Positions 9,295 to 23,591 of a DNA stretch of 64,000 nt are shown in pieces; within the stretch, counting starts at the first letter, position 1, and every line of letters starts with the position of its first letter. The stretch is taken from the NCBI RefSeq assembly GCF_000518785.1, contig NZ_JAEG01000001.1, positions 248,001 through 312,000 of the forward strand. The letters run 5' to 3'. Below the pieces are notes generated by a model. It did no database searches. It worked only from the letters and a program-made list of their open reading frames with translations, and had not been told where the DNA came from. The stretch comes from Paenirhizobium selenitireducens ATCC BAA-1503. Lineage in GTDB: Bacteria; Pseudomonadota; Alphaproteobacteria; Rhizobiales; Rhizobiaceae. The position numbers were made by a program, and so were the translations under genes.

Positions 9295-10425
9295 TCAAAC
9301 CGGATCGATGTCGCCCCGTGCCCACATCTCCTGCGTCTCGGCCTTGAAGTCCTCGAAGCGGCCTTCCTCGATCGACTTGCGGATGCCCTGCATCAGTTCC
9401 TGGTAGTAGGACAGGTTGTTCCACGACAGAAGCATGCCGCCGAGCGCCTCGTTCGAGCGGACCAGGTGATGCAGATAGGCGCGGGAATAGTCGCGGGCAG
9501 CCGGGCAGTTCGACTGGTCGTCGAGCGGCCGCATGTCCTCGGCATGGCGGGCATTGCGGATATTGACCTTGCCGCGGCGGGTGAACGCCAGGCCGTGGCG
9601 GCCGGAGCGGGTCGGCATGACGCAGTCGAACATGTCGATGCCTTCGGCCACCGATTTGAGGATATCGTCGGGTGTGCCGACGCCCATCAGGTAACGCGGC
9701 TTTTCCACCGGCAGGACCGGCAGCGTGATGCCGAGCATTTCCAGCATGACATGCTGCGGTTCGCCGACCGCAAGGCCGCCGACCGCATAGCCCTTGAGGT
9801 CGAGCTGCTTGAGCCCCTCGGCCGAGCGCACCCGCAGGTCCGGGATGTCGCCGCCCTGGACGATGCCGAACATGGCCTTGCCCGGCTGTTCGCCAAACGC
9901 GACGCGGCAGCGCTCGGCCCAGCGCAGCGACATTTCCATCGCCCGCTCGATCTCCTTAGGCTCGGCCGGCAGCGCCACGCACTCGTCGAGCTGCATCTGA
10001 ATGTCGCTGTCGAGCATGCCCTGGATCTCGATCGAGCGCTCCGGCGACATGTGGTGGGTCGAGCCGTCGACATGGCTCTTGAAGGTCACGCCCTGCTCGT
10101 CGAGTTTCCGAAGGCCCGAGAGCGACATGACCTGGAAGCCGCCCGAATCGGTGAGGATCGGCCCCGGCCAGCGGATCAGTTCGTGCAGGCCGCCGAGGCG
10201 GGCGACGCGCTCCGGGCCGGGGCGCAGCATCAGGTGGTAGGTATTGCCGAGAATGATGTCGGCACCCCCTTCCCGCACCTGGTCGAGATACATGGCCTTG
10301 ACCGTGCCGACCGTGCCGACCGGCATGAAGGCCGGGGTGCGGATGACGCCACGCGGCATGGAGATCTCGCCGAGGCGGGCCTTGCCCGAGGTGGCTTTCA
10401 GGGTGAACTGGAACGTGTCGTGCAT
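9295..10425 (-). CDS. tgt: tRNA-guanine(34) transglycosylase with a degenerate zinc site
   Basis: A 376-residue enzyme that replaces G34 by preQ1 in tRNAs with GUN anticodons. The catalytic residues are present: Asp93 in TDSGGFQV and Asp267 in [12 protein letters not shown]. The zinc site that is Cys302, Cys304, Cys307 and His333 in E. coli reads Ser305, Cys307, Ala310 and Asn337 here, so three of four ligands are missing. The start was set at MHDTFQF. queA lies five bases upstream and performs the next step of queuosine synthesis, so the two form a functional pair. Confidence 0.95.
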   Translation of the reverse strand: MHDTFQFTLKATSGKARLGEISMPRGVIRTPAFMPVGTVGTVKAMYLDQVREGGADIILGNTYHLMLRPGPERVARLGGLHELIRWPGPILTDSGGFQVMSLSGLRKLDEQGVTFKSHVDGSTHHMSPERSIEIQGMLDSDIQMQLDECVALPAEPKEIERAMEMSLRWAERCRVAFGEQPGKAMFGIVQGGDIPDLRVRSAEGLKQLDLKGYAVGGLAVGEPQHVMLEMLGITLPVLPVEKPRYLMGVGTPDDILKSVAEGIDMFDCVMPTRSGRHGLAFTRRGKVNIRNARHAEDMRPLDDQSNCPAARDYSRAYLHHLVRSNEALGGMLLSWNNLSYYQELMQGIRKSIEEGRFEDFKAETQEMWARGDIDPV

Positions 10426-10429
10426 CGGT

Positions 10430-11515
10430 TCAGGTGTCTTTCCGGAAGAGCAGGCTGGCATCGCCATAAGAATAGAAGCGGTAGCCGTCCGCGATCGCGT
10501 GGGCGTAAGCGTCCCGCATGGTGTCGAGGCCGGCAAAGGCCGAGACCAGCATGAACAGCGTGGATTTCGGCAGATGGAAATTGGTCATCAGCACGTCGAC
10601 CGCGCGGAAGCGGTAGCCCGGCGTGATGAAAATGTCGGTCGCGCCCGACCAGGGCTGGATTTCGCCCGCCTCGGAGGTGGCGCTCTCGAGCAGGCGCAGC
10701 GAGGTCGTGCCGACGGAAACGATCCGCCCGCCCCGCGCCCTGACCGCATTGAGCGCCGAGGCGGTAGCGCGCGACACCTGGCCGATCTCGTGGTGCATCT
10801 TGTGGTCGGCGGTGTCTTCCGCCTTCACCGGCAGAAACGTGCCGGCGCCGACATGCAGCGTGACGAAATGGCGTTCGATCCCGGCGGCGTCCAGCCGGGC
10901 AAAAAGGTCGGGGGTGAAATGCAGGCCGGCGGTCGGGGCGGCGACCGCCCCCTCCTCCCGCGCATACATCGTCTGGTAGTCGGTCCGGTCCTTCTCGTCC
11001 TCGTCGCGCTTGGAGGCGATATAGGGTGGCAGCGGAATGTGGCCGACGGTGGCGATCGCCTCGTCCAGCGCCGAACCGGAGAAGTCGAAGCGCAGGGTCA
11101 CCTCGCCCGCCTCGCCCTTTTCCTCGACGACGGCGCCGAGTGTGCCGAGCAGGCAGGCATTGCCCGAATGGCCGAATTCGATGCGGTCGCCAAGCTTGAT
11201 GCGCTTGCCCGGCCGGGCAAAGGCCTTCCAGCGGCTGGCATCGACCCGCATGTGCAGGGTGGCGGAGACCGGCGTGCGCTCGGCCCCGTCGCGCAGCCGC
11301 ACGCCTTCGAGTTGGGCCGGGATGACCTTGGTGTCGTTGAACACCAGCGCATCGCCGGGTTTCAGGAACGACGGCAGGTCGCAGACGCGGGCGTCCTCCA
11401 GCACCGGTGTACCGTCCGGCCGGACGACGAGCAGCCGCGCCTGGTCGCGCGGGCTCACGGGCCTCAGCGCAATGTTCTCGTCGGGAAGGTCGAAATCGAA
11501 CTGGTCTACGCGCAT
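10430..11515 (-). CDS. queA: S-adenosylmethionine:tRNA ribosyltransferase-isomerase
   Basis: A 361-residue enzyme that transfers and isomerises the ribose of SAM onto preQ1-modified tRNA to make epoxyqueuosine. The protein opens with [19 protein letters not shown], almost the textbook QueA beginning, and has the conserved [13 protein letters not shown] and HMHHEIGQ-type blocks in the middle, with [14 protein letters not shown] near the end. It is directly followed by tgt and preceded at four bases by a YdcZ-type transporter gene, suggesting one transcript. Confidence 0.96.
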   Translation of the reverse strand: MRVDQFDFDLPDENIALRPVSPRDQARLLVVRPDGTPVLEDARVCDLPSFLKPGDALVFNDTKVIPAQLEGVRLRDGAERTPVSATLHMRVDASRWKAFARPGKRIKLGDRIEFGHSGNACLLGTLGAVVEEKGEAGEVTLRFDFSGSALDEAIATVGHIPLPPYIASKRDEDEKDRTDYQTMYAREEGAVAAPTAGLHFTPDLFARLDAAGIERHFVTLHVGAGTFLPVKAEDTADHKMHHEIGQVSRATASALNAVRARGGRIVSVGTTSLRLLESATSEAGEIQPWSGATDIFITPGYRFRAVDVLMTNFHLPKSTLFMLVSAFAGLDTMRDAYAHAIADGYRFYSYGDASLLFRKDT

Positions 11516-11519
11516 GATG

Positions 11520-11969
11520 TCACAGCACCCGGATCATGACGGCGCCGGAGATCAGCAACACCGCCCCGGCGATGCGCCCCAGGCTCAGTTCGCGAACGGC
11601 GACGCCGAGAAAACCGACCCGGTCGATCAGGAGCCCCGCCATCAACTGGCCGGTAACGGCAAAGGCCATCACGGCGGCGGCGCCGATTCTAGGGGTAAGC
11701 AGGATAGCCGTGGTCACGTAAAGCGTGCCGAGCGCGCCGCCGGCCACATAGAGCCAAGGAGCGGGCGCGCCGAAATCCGGCATCTTGCCCTGGGCGCGCG
11801 CCATGACGATCGACACAACGCCGAGGATCACCGCGCCGGCAAGGAACGAGACACAGGCCGCCGCCACCGGCAGGCCGAGGCCTCGGGCAAGCAGCGTATT
11901 GATCGGCGCCTGGATGGCGATCGCCGCGCCGGCCGCGATGCCGAGCAGCGCCCACAGAAGAGAAGCCAT
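11520..11969 (-). CDS. DMT-superfamily small transporter, YdcZ/DUF606 family
   Basis: A 149-residue, almost wholly hydrophobic protein with about five membrane segments ([20 protein letters not shown], the block around [49 protein letters not shown], and a final [14 protein letters not shown]). This matches the YdcZ half-size members of the drug/metabolite transporter superfamily; the substrate is unknown. The ATG at 11969 is preferred because a GAGGGACAGG-like ribosome-binding site precedes it. Four bases separate it from queA. Confidence 0.85.
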   Translation of the reverse strand: MASLLWALLGIAAGAAIAIQAPINTLLARGLGLPVAAACVSFLAGAVILGVVSIVMARAQGKMPDFGAPAPWLYVAGGALGTLYVTTAILLTPRIGAAAVMAFAVTGQLMAGLLIDRVGFLGVAVRELSLGRIAGAVLLISGAVMIRVL

Positions 11970-11998
11970 GGTCCTGTCCCTCAGAAAGGCCAAAAACG

Positions 11999-12034
11999 GA
12001 AAAAGCCGCCAGCCCTGATGGCAGGGCCGGCGGC
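11999..12034 (-). terminator. Rho-independent terminator after the coaD-ppiA-ppiB group
   Basis: Read on the minus strand, GCCGCCGGCCCTG pairs with CAGGGCTGGCGGC across a CAT-containing loop, with one mismatch, and is followed by TTTTT. It lies just past the ppiB stop and before the YdcZ-type gene, separating the cyclophilin operon from YdcZ-queA-tgt. Confidence 0.8.
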
Positions 12035-12053
12035 GTGGTGACTGCGACGACGA

Positions 12054-12563
12054 TCAGGCGTCGGCGGCAACCTTCATCGAGACGATTGAGTCGGGATCGC
12101 TGACGGGCTCGCCCTTCTTGATCTGGTCGATGACGTCCATGCCGTCGATGACCTGACCCCAGACGGAATACTGCTTGTTGAGCCACGGCGCATCGGTGAA
12201 GCAGACGAAGAACTGCGAGTTGGCCGAGTTCGGGCTCTGCGAGCGGGCCATGGAGCAGGTGCCGCGCACATGCGGGGTGGCGGAGAATTCAGCCTGCAGG
12301 TCCGGCTTGTCCGAGCCACCCATGCCGGCCCGGCCCGGGTTGAAGCTCTCGCCGCCCTTCTTGCCGAACTTCACGTCGCCCGTCTGGGCCATGAAGTCGG
12401 GAATGACGCGGTGGAAGACGACGCCGTCATAGGCGCCTTCGCGCGACAGTTCCTTGATGCGGGCCACATGGCCGGGGGCCAGATCCGGGAAGAGCGCGAT
12501 CACGACCTTGCCCTTGGTGGTTTCCATGATGACGGTGTTTTCCGGATCCTTGATCTCGGCCAT
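12054..12563 (-). CDS. ppiB: Cytoplasmic peptidyl-prolyl cis-trans isomerase (cyclophilin, PpiB type)
   Basis: A 169-residue cyclophilin without signal peptide. The active-site pattern is clear: FHRVIPDFMAQTGD, then SMARSQSPNSANSQFFVCF, and the tryptophan-containing YSVWGQVIDGMDVI. It catalyses proline isomerisation during protein folding. The stop is followed by a terminator. It lies 34 bases downstream of a paralogous exported cyclophilin; the pair is probably a tandem duplication with different cellular locations. Confidence 0.95.
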   Translation of the reverse strand: MAEIKDPENTVIMETTKGKVVIALFPDLAPGHVARIKELSREGAYDGVVFHRVIPDFMAQTGDVKFGKKGGESFNPGRAGMGGSDKPDLQAEFSATPHVRGTCSMARSQSPNSANSQFFVCFTDAPWLNKQYSVWGQVIDGMDVIDQIKKGEPVSDPDSIVSMKVAADA

Positions 12564-12597
12564 GATATTTCTCCTCTTTGGGGCGTATGCCCGATTG

Positions 12598-13167
12598 TTA
12601 CTTCTTGCCGACGGTGACCTTGATCATGCGGTCGGGATCGGAAACTTCGCCATTGCCGCCGTCGCCGCGCTTGATCTTGTCGACCAACTCCATGCCGGAG
12701 ACGACCTTGCCGACGACGGTATATTCGCCGTTCAGCGGCGGATAGTCGGCGAACATGATGAAGAACTGCGAATTTGCAGAGTTCGGATCCTGCGAGCGGG
12801 CCATGCCGAGCACGCCGCGCTCGAAGGGAACCTTGGAGAATTCGGCCGGAAGGTCGGGCAGCTTGGAGCCGCCGGTGCCGGCGCGGCCGGCATTGAAGCC
12901 GTCTTCCATGTCGCCGAATTCGACGTCGCCGGTCTGGGCCATGAAGCCCTCGATGACGCGGTGGAAGGCGACGTTGTCATATTCGCCCTTGGAGGCCAGT
13001 TCCTTGATCTGCGCGACATGCTTCGGCGCGACGTCGGGCATCAGCTCGACGACGACCGGGCCATCCTTCAGCTGGATGGTCAGGATATTGTCGTCCGAGG
13101 CGGCATTCGCCGGACCGAAGGCGGCGACGGCGAGGAAAAGGGCAGCGGCAATTTGAAAGAGTTTCAT
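12598..13167 (-). CDS. ppiA: Periplasmic peptidyl-prolyl cis-trans isomerase (cyclophilin, PpiA type)
   Basis: A 189-residue cyclophilin with an N-terminal signal peptide (MKLFQIAAALFLAVAAFG followed by PANA/AS, a likely signal peptidase I site near residue 23). The mature part repeats the motifs of its downstream neighbour: FHRVIEGFMAQTGD, MARSQDPNSANSQFFIMF and EYTVVGKVVSGMELVDKI. Valine stands where PpiB has the ligand-pocket tryptophan. GGAG seven bases ahead of the ATG supports this start over an in-frame GTG two codons earlier. It probably assists folding of exported proteins. Confidence 0.93.
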   Translation of the reverse strand: MKLFQIAAALFLAVAAFGPANAASDDNILTIQLKDGPVVVELMPDVAPKHVAQIKELASKGEYDNVAFHRVIEGFMAQTGDVEFGDMEDGFNAGRAGTGGSKLPDLPAEFSKVPFERGVLGMARSQDPNSANSQFFIMFADYPPLNGEYTVVGKVVSGMELVDKIKRGDGGNGEVSDPDRMIKVTVGKK

Positions 13168-13193
13168 GATCACTCCAATGACTTCAACGATGA

Positions 13194-13688
13194 TCAGCGC
13201 GAGAGTTTGGACTTCAGCGCCTGGAAGACGACGGGCGGCACGAAGGCACTGACGTCGCCGCCCATGGAGGCGATCTGACGCACCAATGTGGCCGTAATGG
13301 GCCGCGAGGCCGTGCCGGCCGGCAGGAAGATGGTCTGCAGATCCGGTGCCATCTGGTAATTCATGCCGGCCATCTGCATTTCGTAGTCGAGGTCGGTGCC
13401 GTCGCGCAGGCCGCGAATGAGCAGCTTTGCGCCGTTCTGGCGGGCTGCATCGACGGCCAGCCGATCGAAGGAGACGACGGAGACGTCCTCGGCGCGATCC
13501 GGAAGGCTTTCGGCGATGGCAGCGGCGATCAGGCCGGCCCGCTCGTCATAGCTGAACAGAGGTGTCTTGCCTGGATGAACGCCGATCGCGACGATCACCT
13601 TCGACACCACGTTCAGCGATTGCACGAGCACATCGAGATGGCCGTTGGTCATTGGATCGAATGAGCCGGGATAGAAAGCGATCGTCAT
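13194..13688 (-). CDS. coaD: Pantetheine-phosphate adenylyltransferase
   Basis: A 164-residue nucleotidyltransferase for the penultimate step of coenzyme A synthesis (4'-phosphopantetheine + ATP to dephospho-CoA). The T/HxGH motif is TNGH at residues 14-17 after FYPGSFDPM, and the second nucleotide-binding block around [19 protein letters not shown] is conserved. The start at MTIAFYPG fits the usual length. It heads the minus-strand group coaD-ppiA-ppiB, with 26 bases to ppiA. Confidence 0.96.
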   Translation of the reverse strand: MTIAFYPGSFDPMTNGHLDVLVQSLNVVSKVIVAIGVHPGKTPLFSYDERAGLIAAAIAESLPDRAEDVSVVSFDRLAVDAARQNGAKLLIRGLRDGTDLDYEMQMAGMNYQMAPDLQTIFLPAGTASRPITATLVRQIASMGGDVSAFVPPVVFQALKSKLSR

Positions 13689-13884
13689 GGCAGCCCGATG
13701 GTTGTTTCGACGCCTTTTGTCACGGAAGCGCGCCAGCCGCAAGTGATTTGGACCCCGCCCGACCCTGCCCCGCGGATGAACGAATGCTGAATACGGCGTT
13801 CAACACGGCTTCAGGGGCCAGGGTTCATAACGCTGTCAGACCGGGCAGGCAAACATGCCGCCCACGATATGCCAGGGAACCACG

Positions 13885-14058
13885 ATGCTCGCTTTGCTCG
13901 CCATTTTCGCCGTTCTTGCCGCCCTTTTCACCGAGTTCGGCCTGCTTCTGCTTCGCGCCTATCTCGAGGCCGGCGGCACGGTGTTCGGTCTCATCTGCCG
14001 CGAAGATGAACGCCAGATGAACGGAACGTTAAGGCGCGTTTCAGCTCGGCTCGAATAA
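13885..14058 (+). CDS. Small membrane protein of unknown function (57 aa)
   Basis: A 57-residue predicted protein with one long hydrophobic segment (residues 2-22, LALLAIFAVLAALFTEFGLLL) followed by a charged tail (REDERQMNGTLRRVSARLE). AGGGA lies about seven bases before the ATG at 13885, which is better supported than the in-frame ATG at 13855. I do not recognise a family. It is the first of three tiny membrane-protein genes in a row in the coaD-gyrA gap, all on the plus strand. Confidence 0.5.
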   Translation: MLALLAIFAVLAALFTEFGLLLLRAYLEAGGTVFGLICREDERQMNGTLRRVSARLE

Positions 14059-14140
14059 AACCGATTTAATGGCATGGAACGTTTGTTCCCGCCGCGCATT
14101 TTCACGGCAGTCCAGGCCGTATTCCGAAAGGACGACTTCG

Positions 14141-14290
14141 ATGCACGACAAGGTTACGATGATCAATCTCGTATGGGTGGCCATGATGACGGCGATGCTC
14201 GCCACGTCCGCGACCTTCTACATGAACGAACGGGTCGAGGCGAACAACTACGGTCCGCAGCTCGCCCGCTACTATCCAATCGGGCGCTAG
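14141..14290 (+). CDS. Small membrane protein of unknown function (49 aa)
   Basis: A 49-residue protein with a hydrophobic stretch at residues 8-26 (INLVWVAMMTAMLATSATFYM) and a short polar tail ending YYPIGR. A good ribosome-binding sequence, AAAGGACGA, precedes the ATG at 14141. No family is recognised. Its position between two other micro-genes, each with its own Shine-Dalgarno, supports it being real. Confidence 0.5.
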   Translation: MHDKVTMINLVWVAMMTAMLATSATFYMNERVEANNYGPQLARYYPIGR

Positions 14291-14354
14291 TCGCCCCGCT
14301 TAACCCATCGAATTGCCGGAACGCGTACCGCCAGACAAGAAAGGAAGGACGAGC

Positions 14355-14489
14355 ATGTTCACCACCCTGACGATTCTCGCCGCCCTGATCTGCGGCATGT
14401 TCCTCGCGTCGGTCGCCTCGACGATCAACGCGCTTCGCCGTGAAAGCGACGAATTCCGCGCCATGGCCGAACGCCACCGGGCCTTCTGA
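14355..14489 (+). CDS. Small membrane protein of unknown function (44 aa)
   Basis: A 44-residue reading frame starting at ATG 14355 after a strong Shine-Dalgarno (AAGGAAGGA). Residues 2-22 are hydrophobic (FTTLTILAALICGMFLASVAS), followed by the polar tail NALRRESDEFRAMAERHRAF. The design, one N-terminal membrane helix and a short charged cytoplasmic tail, matches its two upstream neighbours. It is too short for family recognition by eye. Confidence 0.5.
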   Translation: MFTTLTILAALICGMFLASVASTINALRRESDEFRAMAERHRAF

Positions 14490-14594
14490 TACCGACTCCC
14501 CGTCGCTGCGGTAAGACCCGCCCGGATCCACCCGGCCAGGCCAGTTCCGCAGGCAGACGCTTAATTGCCGACACAAGCCGCATGACCTCCAATG

Positions 14595-14631
14595 AAAAAG
14601 GCCGGAACATCCTGTCGGATGCTCCGGCCTT
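14595..14631 (-). terminator. gyrA terminator, distal hairpin
   Basis: On the minus strand AAGGCCGGA and TCCGGCCTT pair around a second short stem (GCATCC/GGATGT) and are followed by TTTTT, a good intrinsic terminator downstream of gyrA. Confidence 0.88.
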
Positions 14632-14640
14632 CCATTGTCG

Positions 14641-14665
14641 AGCCCGCCGTTTCCGGCGGGCTTTT
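14641..14665. terminator. gyrA-proximal hairpin, tandem or bidirectional terminator
   Basis: AGCCCGCC-GTTTCC-GGCGGGCT followed on the plus strand by TTTTG and on the minus strand preceded by AAAA. It abuts the gyrA stop codon. On the plus strand it could end transcripts from the micro-genes; on the minus strand it forms a tandem structure with the hairpin at 14595-14631. Confidence 0.7.
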
Positions 14666-14666
14666 G

Positions 14667-17489
<2,823 letters not shown>

Positions 17490-17680
17490 ATCAGGTCACG
17501 ATCTCTGTTCGGAATCACTGCGAAGTTTATAGCCGAAAGGGCTGGAAAGCGCCAATTTTGCCCGGCCGCACGGGGTGGTTATAAACAGTCTTTTGGCGCG
17601 TGGGAAAGCCAAGCCGATCAAGAACTTGCCAAGACTGCCCGGCTGGCATTTAAATGCTCCGGCAAAGCGGGGGAATATCC

Positions 17681-18310
17681 ATGGTCGGTACGGATTCGAT
17701 GATCAACGCCTTCACGACGTTGCTGGTCACGGTCGACCCGCCGGGACTGGCGCCGCTGTTCCTCGGCCTGACGGTGGGCATGAACCGCGGCGAGCGCCGC
17801 CAGGTCGCCGTGCGCGGCTCGCTGATCGCCTTTGCCGTGCTGGCGGTCTTTGCCCTGTTCGGCGCCAGCATCCTCGGCGCGCTCGGCATCTCCATGGGCG
17901 CCTTCCGCATCGCCGGCGGGCTGCTGCTGTTTGCCATTTCCTTCGAGATGATTTTCGAGAAGCGCAACGAGCGCAAGGAAAAGACGTCGGATGCGGCGAT
18001 CACCAAGGATCACATCCACAATCTCGCGGTCTTCCCGCTGGCCATCCCGCTGATCGCCGGGCCCGGGGCGATCTCGGCCACCGTGCTGATCGCCGGCACG
18101 ATGGACGGCGTCGCCGGCAAGATCCAGCTGATCGCCGTCATCGCCGTCTGCCTGGCGCTGGTCTTTGCCGCGCTGATCCTCGCCGAACGGCTGAACCGCT
18201 TCCTCGGCGTCACCGGCCGGGCGCTGCTCACCCGCCTGCTCGGCGTGCTGCTCTCGGCGCTCTCGGTGCAGTTCGTCGTCGACGGCGTGAAATCCGCCTT
18301 CGGTGCCTGA
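17681..18310 (+). CDS. MarC family integral membrane protein
   Basis: A 209-residue membrane protein with about six hydrophobic segments. NAFTTLLVTVDPPGLAPLFLGLT near the start and FPLAIPLIAGPGAISATVLI in the middle are the duplicated MarC signature (DPxG/PL and IAGPG). The family (also called UPF0056) is widespread. The supposed role in multiple antibiotic resistance was not confirmed in E. coli, so function is open. Start ATG 17681 follows a GGGGGA sequence; an upstream in-frame ATG at 17654 is less likely. It is divergent from gyrA. Confidence 0.93.
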   Translation: MVGTDSMINAFTTLLVTVDPPGLAPLFLGLTVGMNRGERRQVAVRGSLIAFAVLAVFALFGASILGALGISMGAFRIAGGLLLFAISFEMIFEKRNERKEKTSDAAITKDHIHNLAVFPLAIPLIAGPGAISATVLIAGTMDGVAGKIQLIAVIAVCLALVFAALILAERLNRFLGVTGRALLTRLLGVLLSALSVQFVVDGVKSAFGA

Positions 18311-18381
18311 CACGGGGGCCCTCAGAGGGGCCGGTGCGCCGGTAGCCCTAACCGGCGCTTCTCAGCCGCTGCGCCGCCAAC

Positions 18382-18636
18382 CTATCGCTGCGCCTTCAGG
18401 ATGCGCTTCCAGATCGTGCCGCCGAGGAAGCGGTTGAACACGATGAAGTAGGCGATGACCAGCGCAAACAGGATGAGCGCCGGCAGCCCGTTCAGCTGGA
18501 ACCCCTCCTCCGTTCGCCCGCCCGCCACCGATGCGACGGCAAAGCCGAGCACGAAGAAGGCGGTGAAGAAGTCGAGCAGAAAGGCCAGGATGATGCGCCA
18601 TGAGGCCGGCCCGGCCTTCGGTTTTGTCTCGTCCAT
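18382..18636 (-). CDS. Short RDD-like membrane protein
   Basis: An 84-residue protein with two hydrophobic helices (WRIILAFLLDFFTAFFVLGFAVA and LPALILFALVIAYFIVFNRF) joined by a short loop and ending GGTIWKRILKAQR. Arg14 and Asp22 in the first helix and the terminal G-x-T-x-x-K block resemble the RDD family, whose usual members have a longer third segment. This is therefore a minimal version. Function unknown. It lies convergent to marC and downstream of ssb on the same strand, beyond the ssb terminator. Confidence 0.7.
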   Translation of the reverse strand: MDETKPKAGPASWRIILAFLLDFFTAFFVLGFAVASVAGGRTEEGFQLNGLPALILFALVIAYFIVFNRFLGGTIWKRILKAQR

Positions 18637-18707
18637 AGTGATACCCCCTAGTATCCGTCAAAAATCATGTATTTCAGACCGGGCTTCCCGCCGAAGGCCC
18701 GCGGCAA

Positions 18708-18733
18708 CAAAAAAGCGGCGCCGAAGCGCCGCC
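18708..18733 (-). terminator. ssb terminator
   Basis: On the minus strand GGCGGCGC-TTC-GGCGCCGC is followed by TTTTTT, immediately after the ssb stop. It is a strong intrinsic terminator. Confidence 0.9.
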
Positions 18734-18738
18734 ATGCA

Positions 18739-19269
18739 TCAAAACGGGATGTCGTCGTCGAGATCGCGGGAGAAGCCGCCCGACGGGGGAGCGCTGGCGC
18801 CGCCCCGCTGCTGGCCGCCGCCGCCGCGCTGGGGTGCCGGCGCGCCGTAATCGTCGCCGCCGCCGCTATAGCCGCCGCCGAAGTCGCTGCCGCCGCGCGA
18901 GGCGCCGGCACCGTCGCCCCGGCCGCCGAGCATGGTCAGGTTGCCGTTGAAGCCCTGCAGCACGACTTCCGTCGAGTAGCGATCCTGACCGCTCTGGTCC
19001 TGCCATTTGCGGGTCTGCAGTGCGCCTTCGACATAAACCGTCGAGCCCTTCTTCAGATACTGCTCGGCGACCTTGCAGAGACCTTCATTGAAGATCACCA
19101 CGGTGTGCCACTCGGTCTTTTCCTTGCGCTCGCCGGTGTTCTTGTCGCGCCAGCTTTCCGACGTGGCGATACGCAGATTGGCGATCGGACGGCCGTCCTG
19201 GGTCCGGCGGATTTCCGGGTCGGCACCAAGATTGCCGATCAAAATTACCTTGTTGACGCTGCCAGCCAT
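18739..19269 (-). CDS. ssb: Single-stranded DNA-binding protein
   Basis: A 176-residue SSB. The OB fold begins [19 protein letters not shown] and includes [21 protein letters not shown] Gly-rich flexible linker (about residues 115-160) leads to the acidic tip DLDDDIPF that recruits replication and repair partners. The start was placed at MAGSVNK because the longer open frame upstream is not SSB-like. It is transcribed divergently from uvrA across a region with an SOS box, which suggests LexA control, as known for ssb/uvrA in other bacteria. Confidence 0.97.
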   Translation of the reverse strand: MAGSVNKVILIGNLGADPEIRRTQDGRPIANLRIATSESWRDKNTGERKEKTEWHTVVIFNEGLCKVAEQYLKKGSTVYVEGALQTRKWQDQSGQDRYSTEVVLQGFNGNLTMLGGRGDGAGASRGGSDFGGGYSGGGDDYGAPAPQRGGGGQQRGGASAPPSGGFSRDLDDDIPF

Positions 19270-19381
19270 AACACTCACCTTGCTGCCGCCATCATGCGGC
19301 TCCGAAACAGAGAAATCCGCCCACCTTAAACCAAACCGTCCAACGGTTGGGCGGTGATCGGGGTTAATCCACAACGAAAAT

Positions 19382-19396
19382 GTTCTTTATTTGTTC
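19382..19396. promoter_or_regulatory. SOS box (LexA operator), GTTC-N7-GTTC
   Basis: The sequence GTTCTTTATTTGTTC matches the alphaproteobacterial LexA consensus GTTC-N7-GTTC exactly. It lies between the divergent ssb (start 19269) and uvrA (start 19549), 112 and 152 bases from their starts, so one operator may control both. The match to the consensus is seen directly; regulation is inferred. Confidence 0.85.
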
Positions 19397-19548
19397 TAGT
19401 AATGCACTAGGATGCTGTCAATAGAATCATTTTACCGCCCTTTAATCCACTCCCGCCGCTCGACAGGGGCGCGGGCGTCACTAAATAAGGAGAGCTCTCC
19501 TCCCGAGTGCCCTCCCTGCAGAGCTTTGTCCAGTCGAGACCAGTCCAC

Positions 19549-22473
<2,925 letters not shown>

Positions 22474-22499
22474 GTGGTCTCAAATGGGGATTTAGTTCT

Positions 22500-23570
22500 G
22501 TGGCGGCGTCAAGAACTATAACGAAAGACAATCACTACGTATCAAGGGGATACCTAAAGCAATGGCAATCCTCGCCGGGCAAGATATTCGTCTATCGGTT
22601 GTTGGTTTCCAACGCGAACGTTCCGCTTTGGAAAGAGACTAGTATCGCTAGCGTTGGGTTTCAGGAGCATCTTTACACGCGCCATATTGCGGGGGCTGAC
22701 AACGATGAGATGGAACGCTGGTTCTCGCGTGATTTTGAGACTCCGGCAGACGGTCCGCTTCAACGAGCCGTAAATGATGAGCCCTTAACATCTGACGATT
22801 GGCGAACTCTCGTTCGATATCTCGCAATGCACGATATGAGACCACCTGCACGCCTAATTGAGCATCTCAATAGCGCCAGTGCTAATTTGTCGAACGCACT
22901 CTCAAGTGTCCTTGCAGAACTACCCGACCGCCTCCACGCTGGAGGCATTTCGACTGGCGAAGACTGCCCCGCAGAAATAATTGCTCCCTTCCCACTGCGG
23001 CTTAGTGTTGAACGGCAGGATAGTGAAGAGGCAACCATGTTAAAGGTGGAAACAGCAGTCTGCCGGGCTTCTTGGCTTTGGTCGTTGAATCACCTTCTGA
23101 ATAAGACAATTCGCATCCTCCATTCTCACAAGTGGACCATCATGCGACCCTCTGCTGGCATGAGTTGGTTTACCTCCGATAAGCCTGTGATGAGGTTGAA
23201 CTACTATGATGGCGGGTCATACGACTTTAGGGGAGGCTGGGGCAGATCGGGTGGCGAGATACTTTTTCCAATAAGTCCCCAACACATGATGTACACGCGA
23301 ATTGGGCACAAACCACCTGTTCGGGGCTCGCGTTTCTCCAGGGAACAAACTCAGTTGCTTCGACGTCTCATCGCAGAGCACGCACATAGATATGTTTTCG
23401 GGAGTAATCAGGATCCGGAAGTTTCCATTTTCCGAGTTCGGAATGAGGACCACGACGCCTATAAGGCGGAACGGAATACATGGAAGAACTGGCATTACCA
23501 ACAGGTTGAAACGGAAAAGCGACTACTCCGGGGGGACTCCGATAGCTTCCTTGGGTCACCAAGAGTATAG
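22500..23570 (+). CDS. DUF4238 domain-containing protein, probable acquired gene
   Basis: A 356-residue protein whose start, TKDNHYVSRGYLKQWQS, together with the internal block SWLWSLNHLLN...TSDKPVMRLN and the late EN/RRLIAEHAHRYVFGS, fits the DUF4238 family. No biochemical function is established. Base use differs from the surroundings: the first two 60-base lines have 27 and 31 G+C, and codons such as ATA, AGG and TTG are frequent, while its neighbours are about two-thirds G+C. It starts (GTG) 26 bases after the uvrA stop and ends 21 bases before the DUF72 gene, as a single-gene insertion. Confidence 0.8.
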   Translation: MAASRTITKDNHYVSRGYLKQWQSSPGKIFVYRLLVSNANVPLWKETSIASVGFQEHLYTRHIAGADNDEMERWFSRDFETPADGPLQRAVNDEPLTSDDWRTLVRYLAMHDMRPPARLIEHLNSASANLSNALSSVLAELPDRLHAGGISTGEDCPAEIIAPFPLRLSVERQDSEEATMLKVETAVCRASWLWSLNHLLNKTIRILHSHKWTIMRPSAGMSWFTSDKPVMRLNYYDGGSYDFRGGWGRSGGEILFPISPQHMMYTRIGHKPPVRGSRFSREQTQLLRRLIAEHAHRYVFGSNQDPEVSIFRVRNEDHDAYKAERNTWKNWHYQQVETEKRLLRGDSDSFLGSPRV

Positions 23571-23591
23571 TATAGATAGAGAGAGGGGCCC

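Noticed and set aside
9214..10554. A long plus-strand frame opposite tgt
   Set aside because: The composition is that of an antisense shadow; tgt on the minus strand carries all family motifs.
22500..23570. A prophage or integrative element around the DUF4238 gene
   Set aside because: Only one gene has deviating composition. There is no integrase, tRNA junction or direct repeat, and both flanks are core genes.
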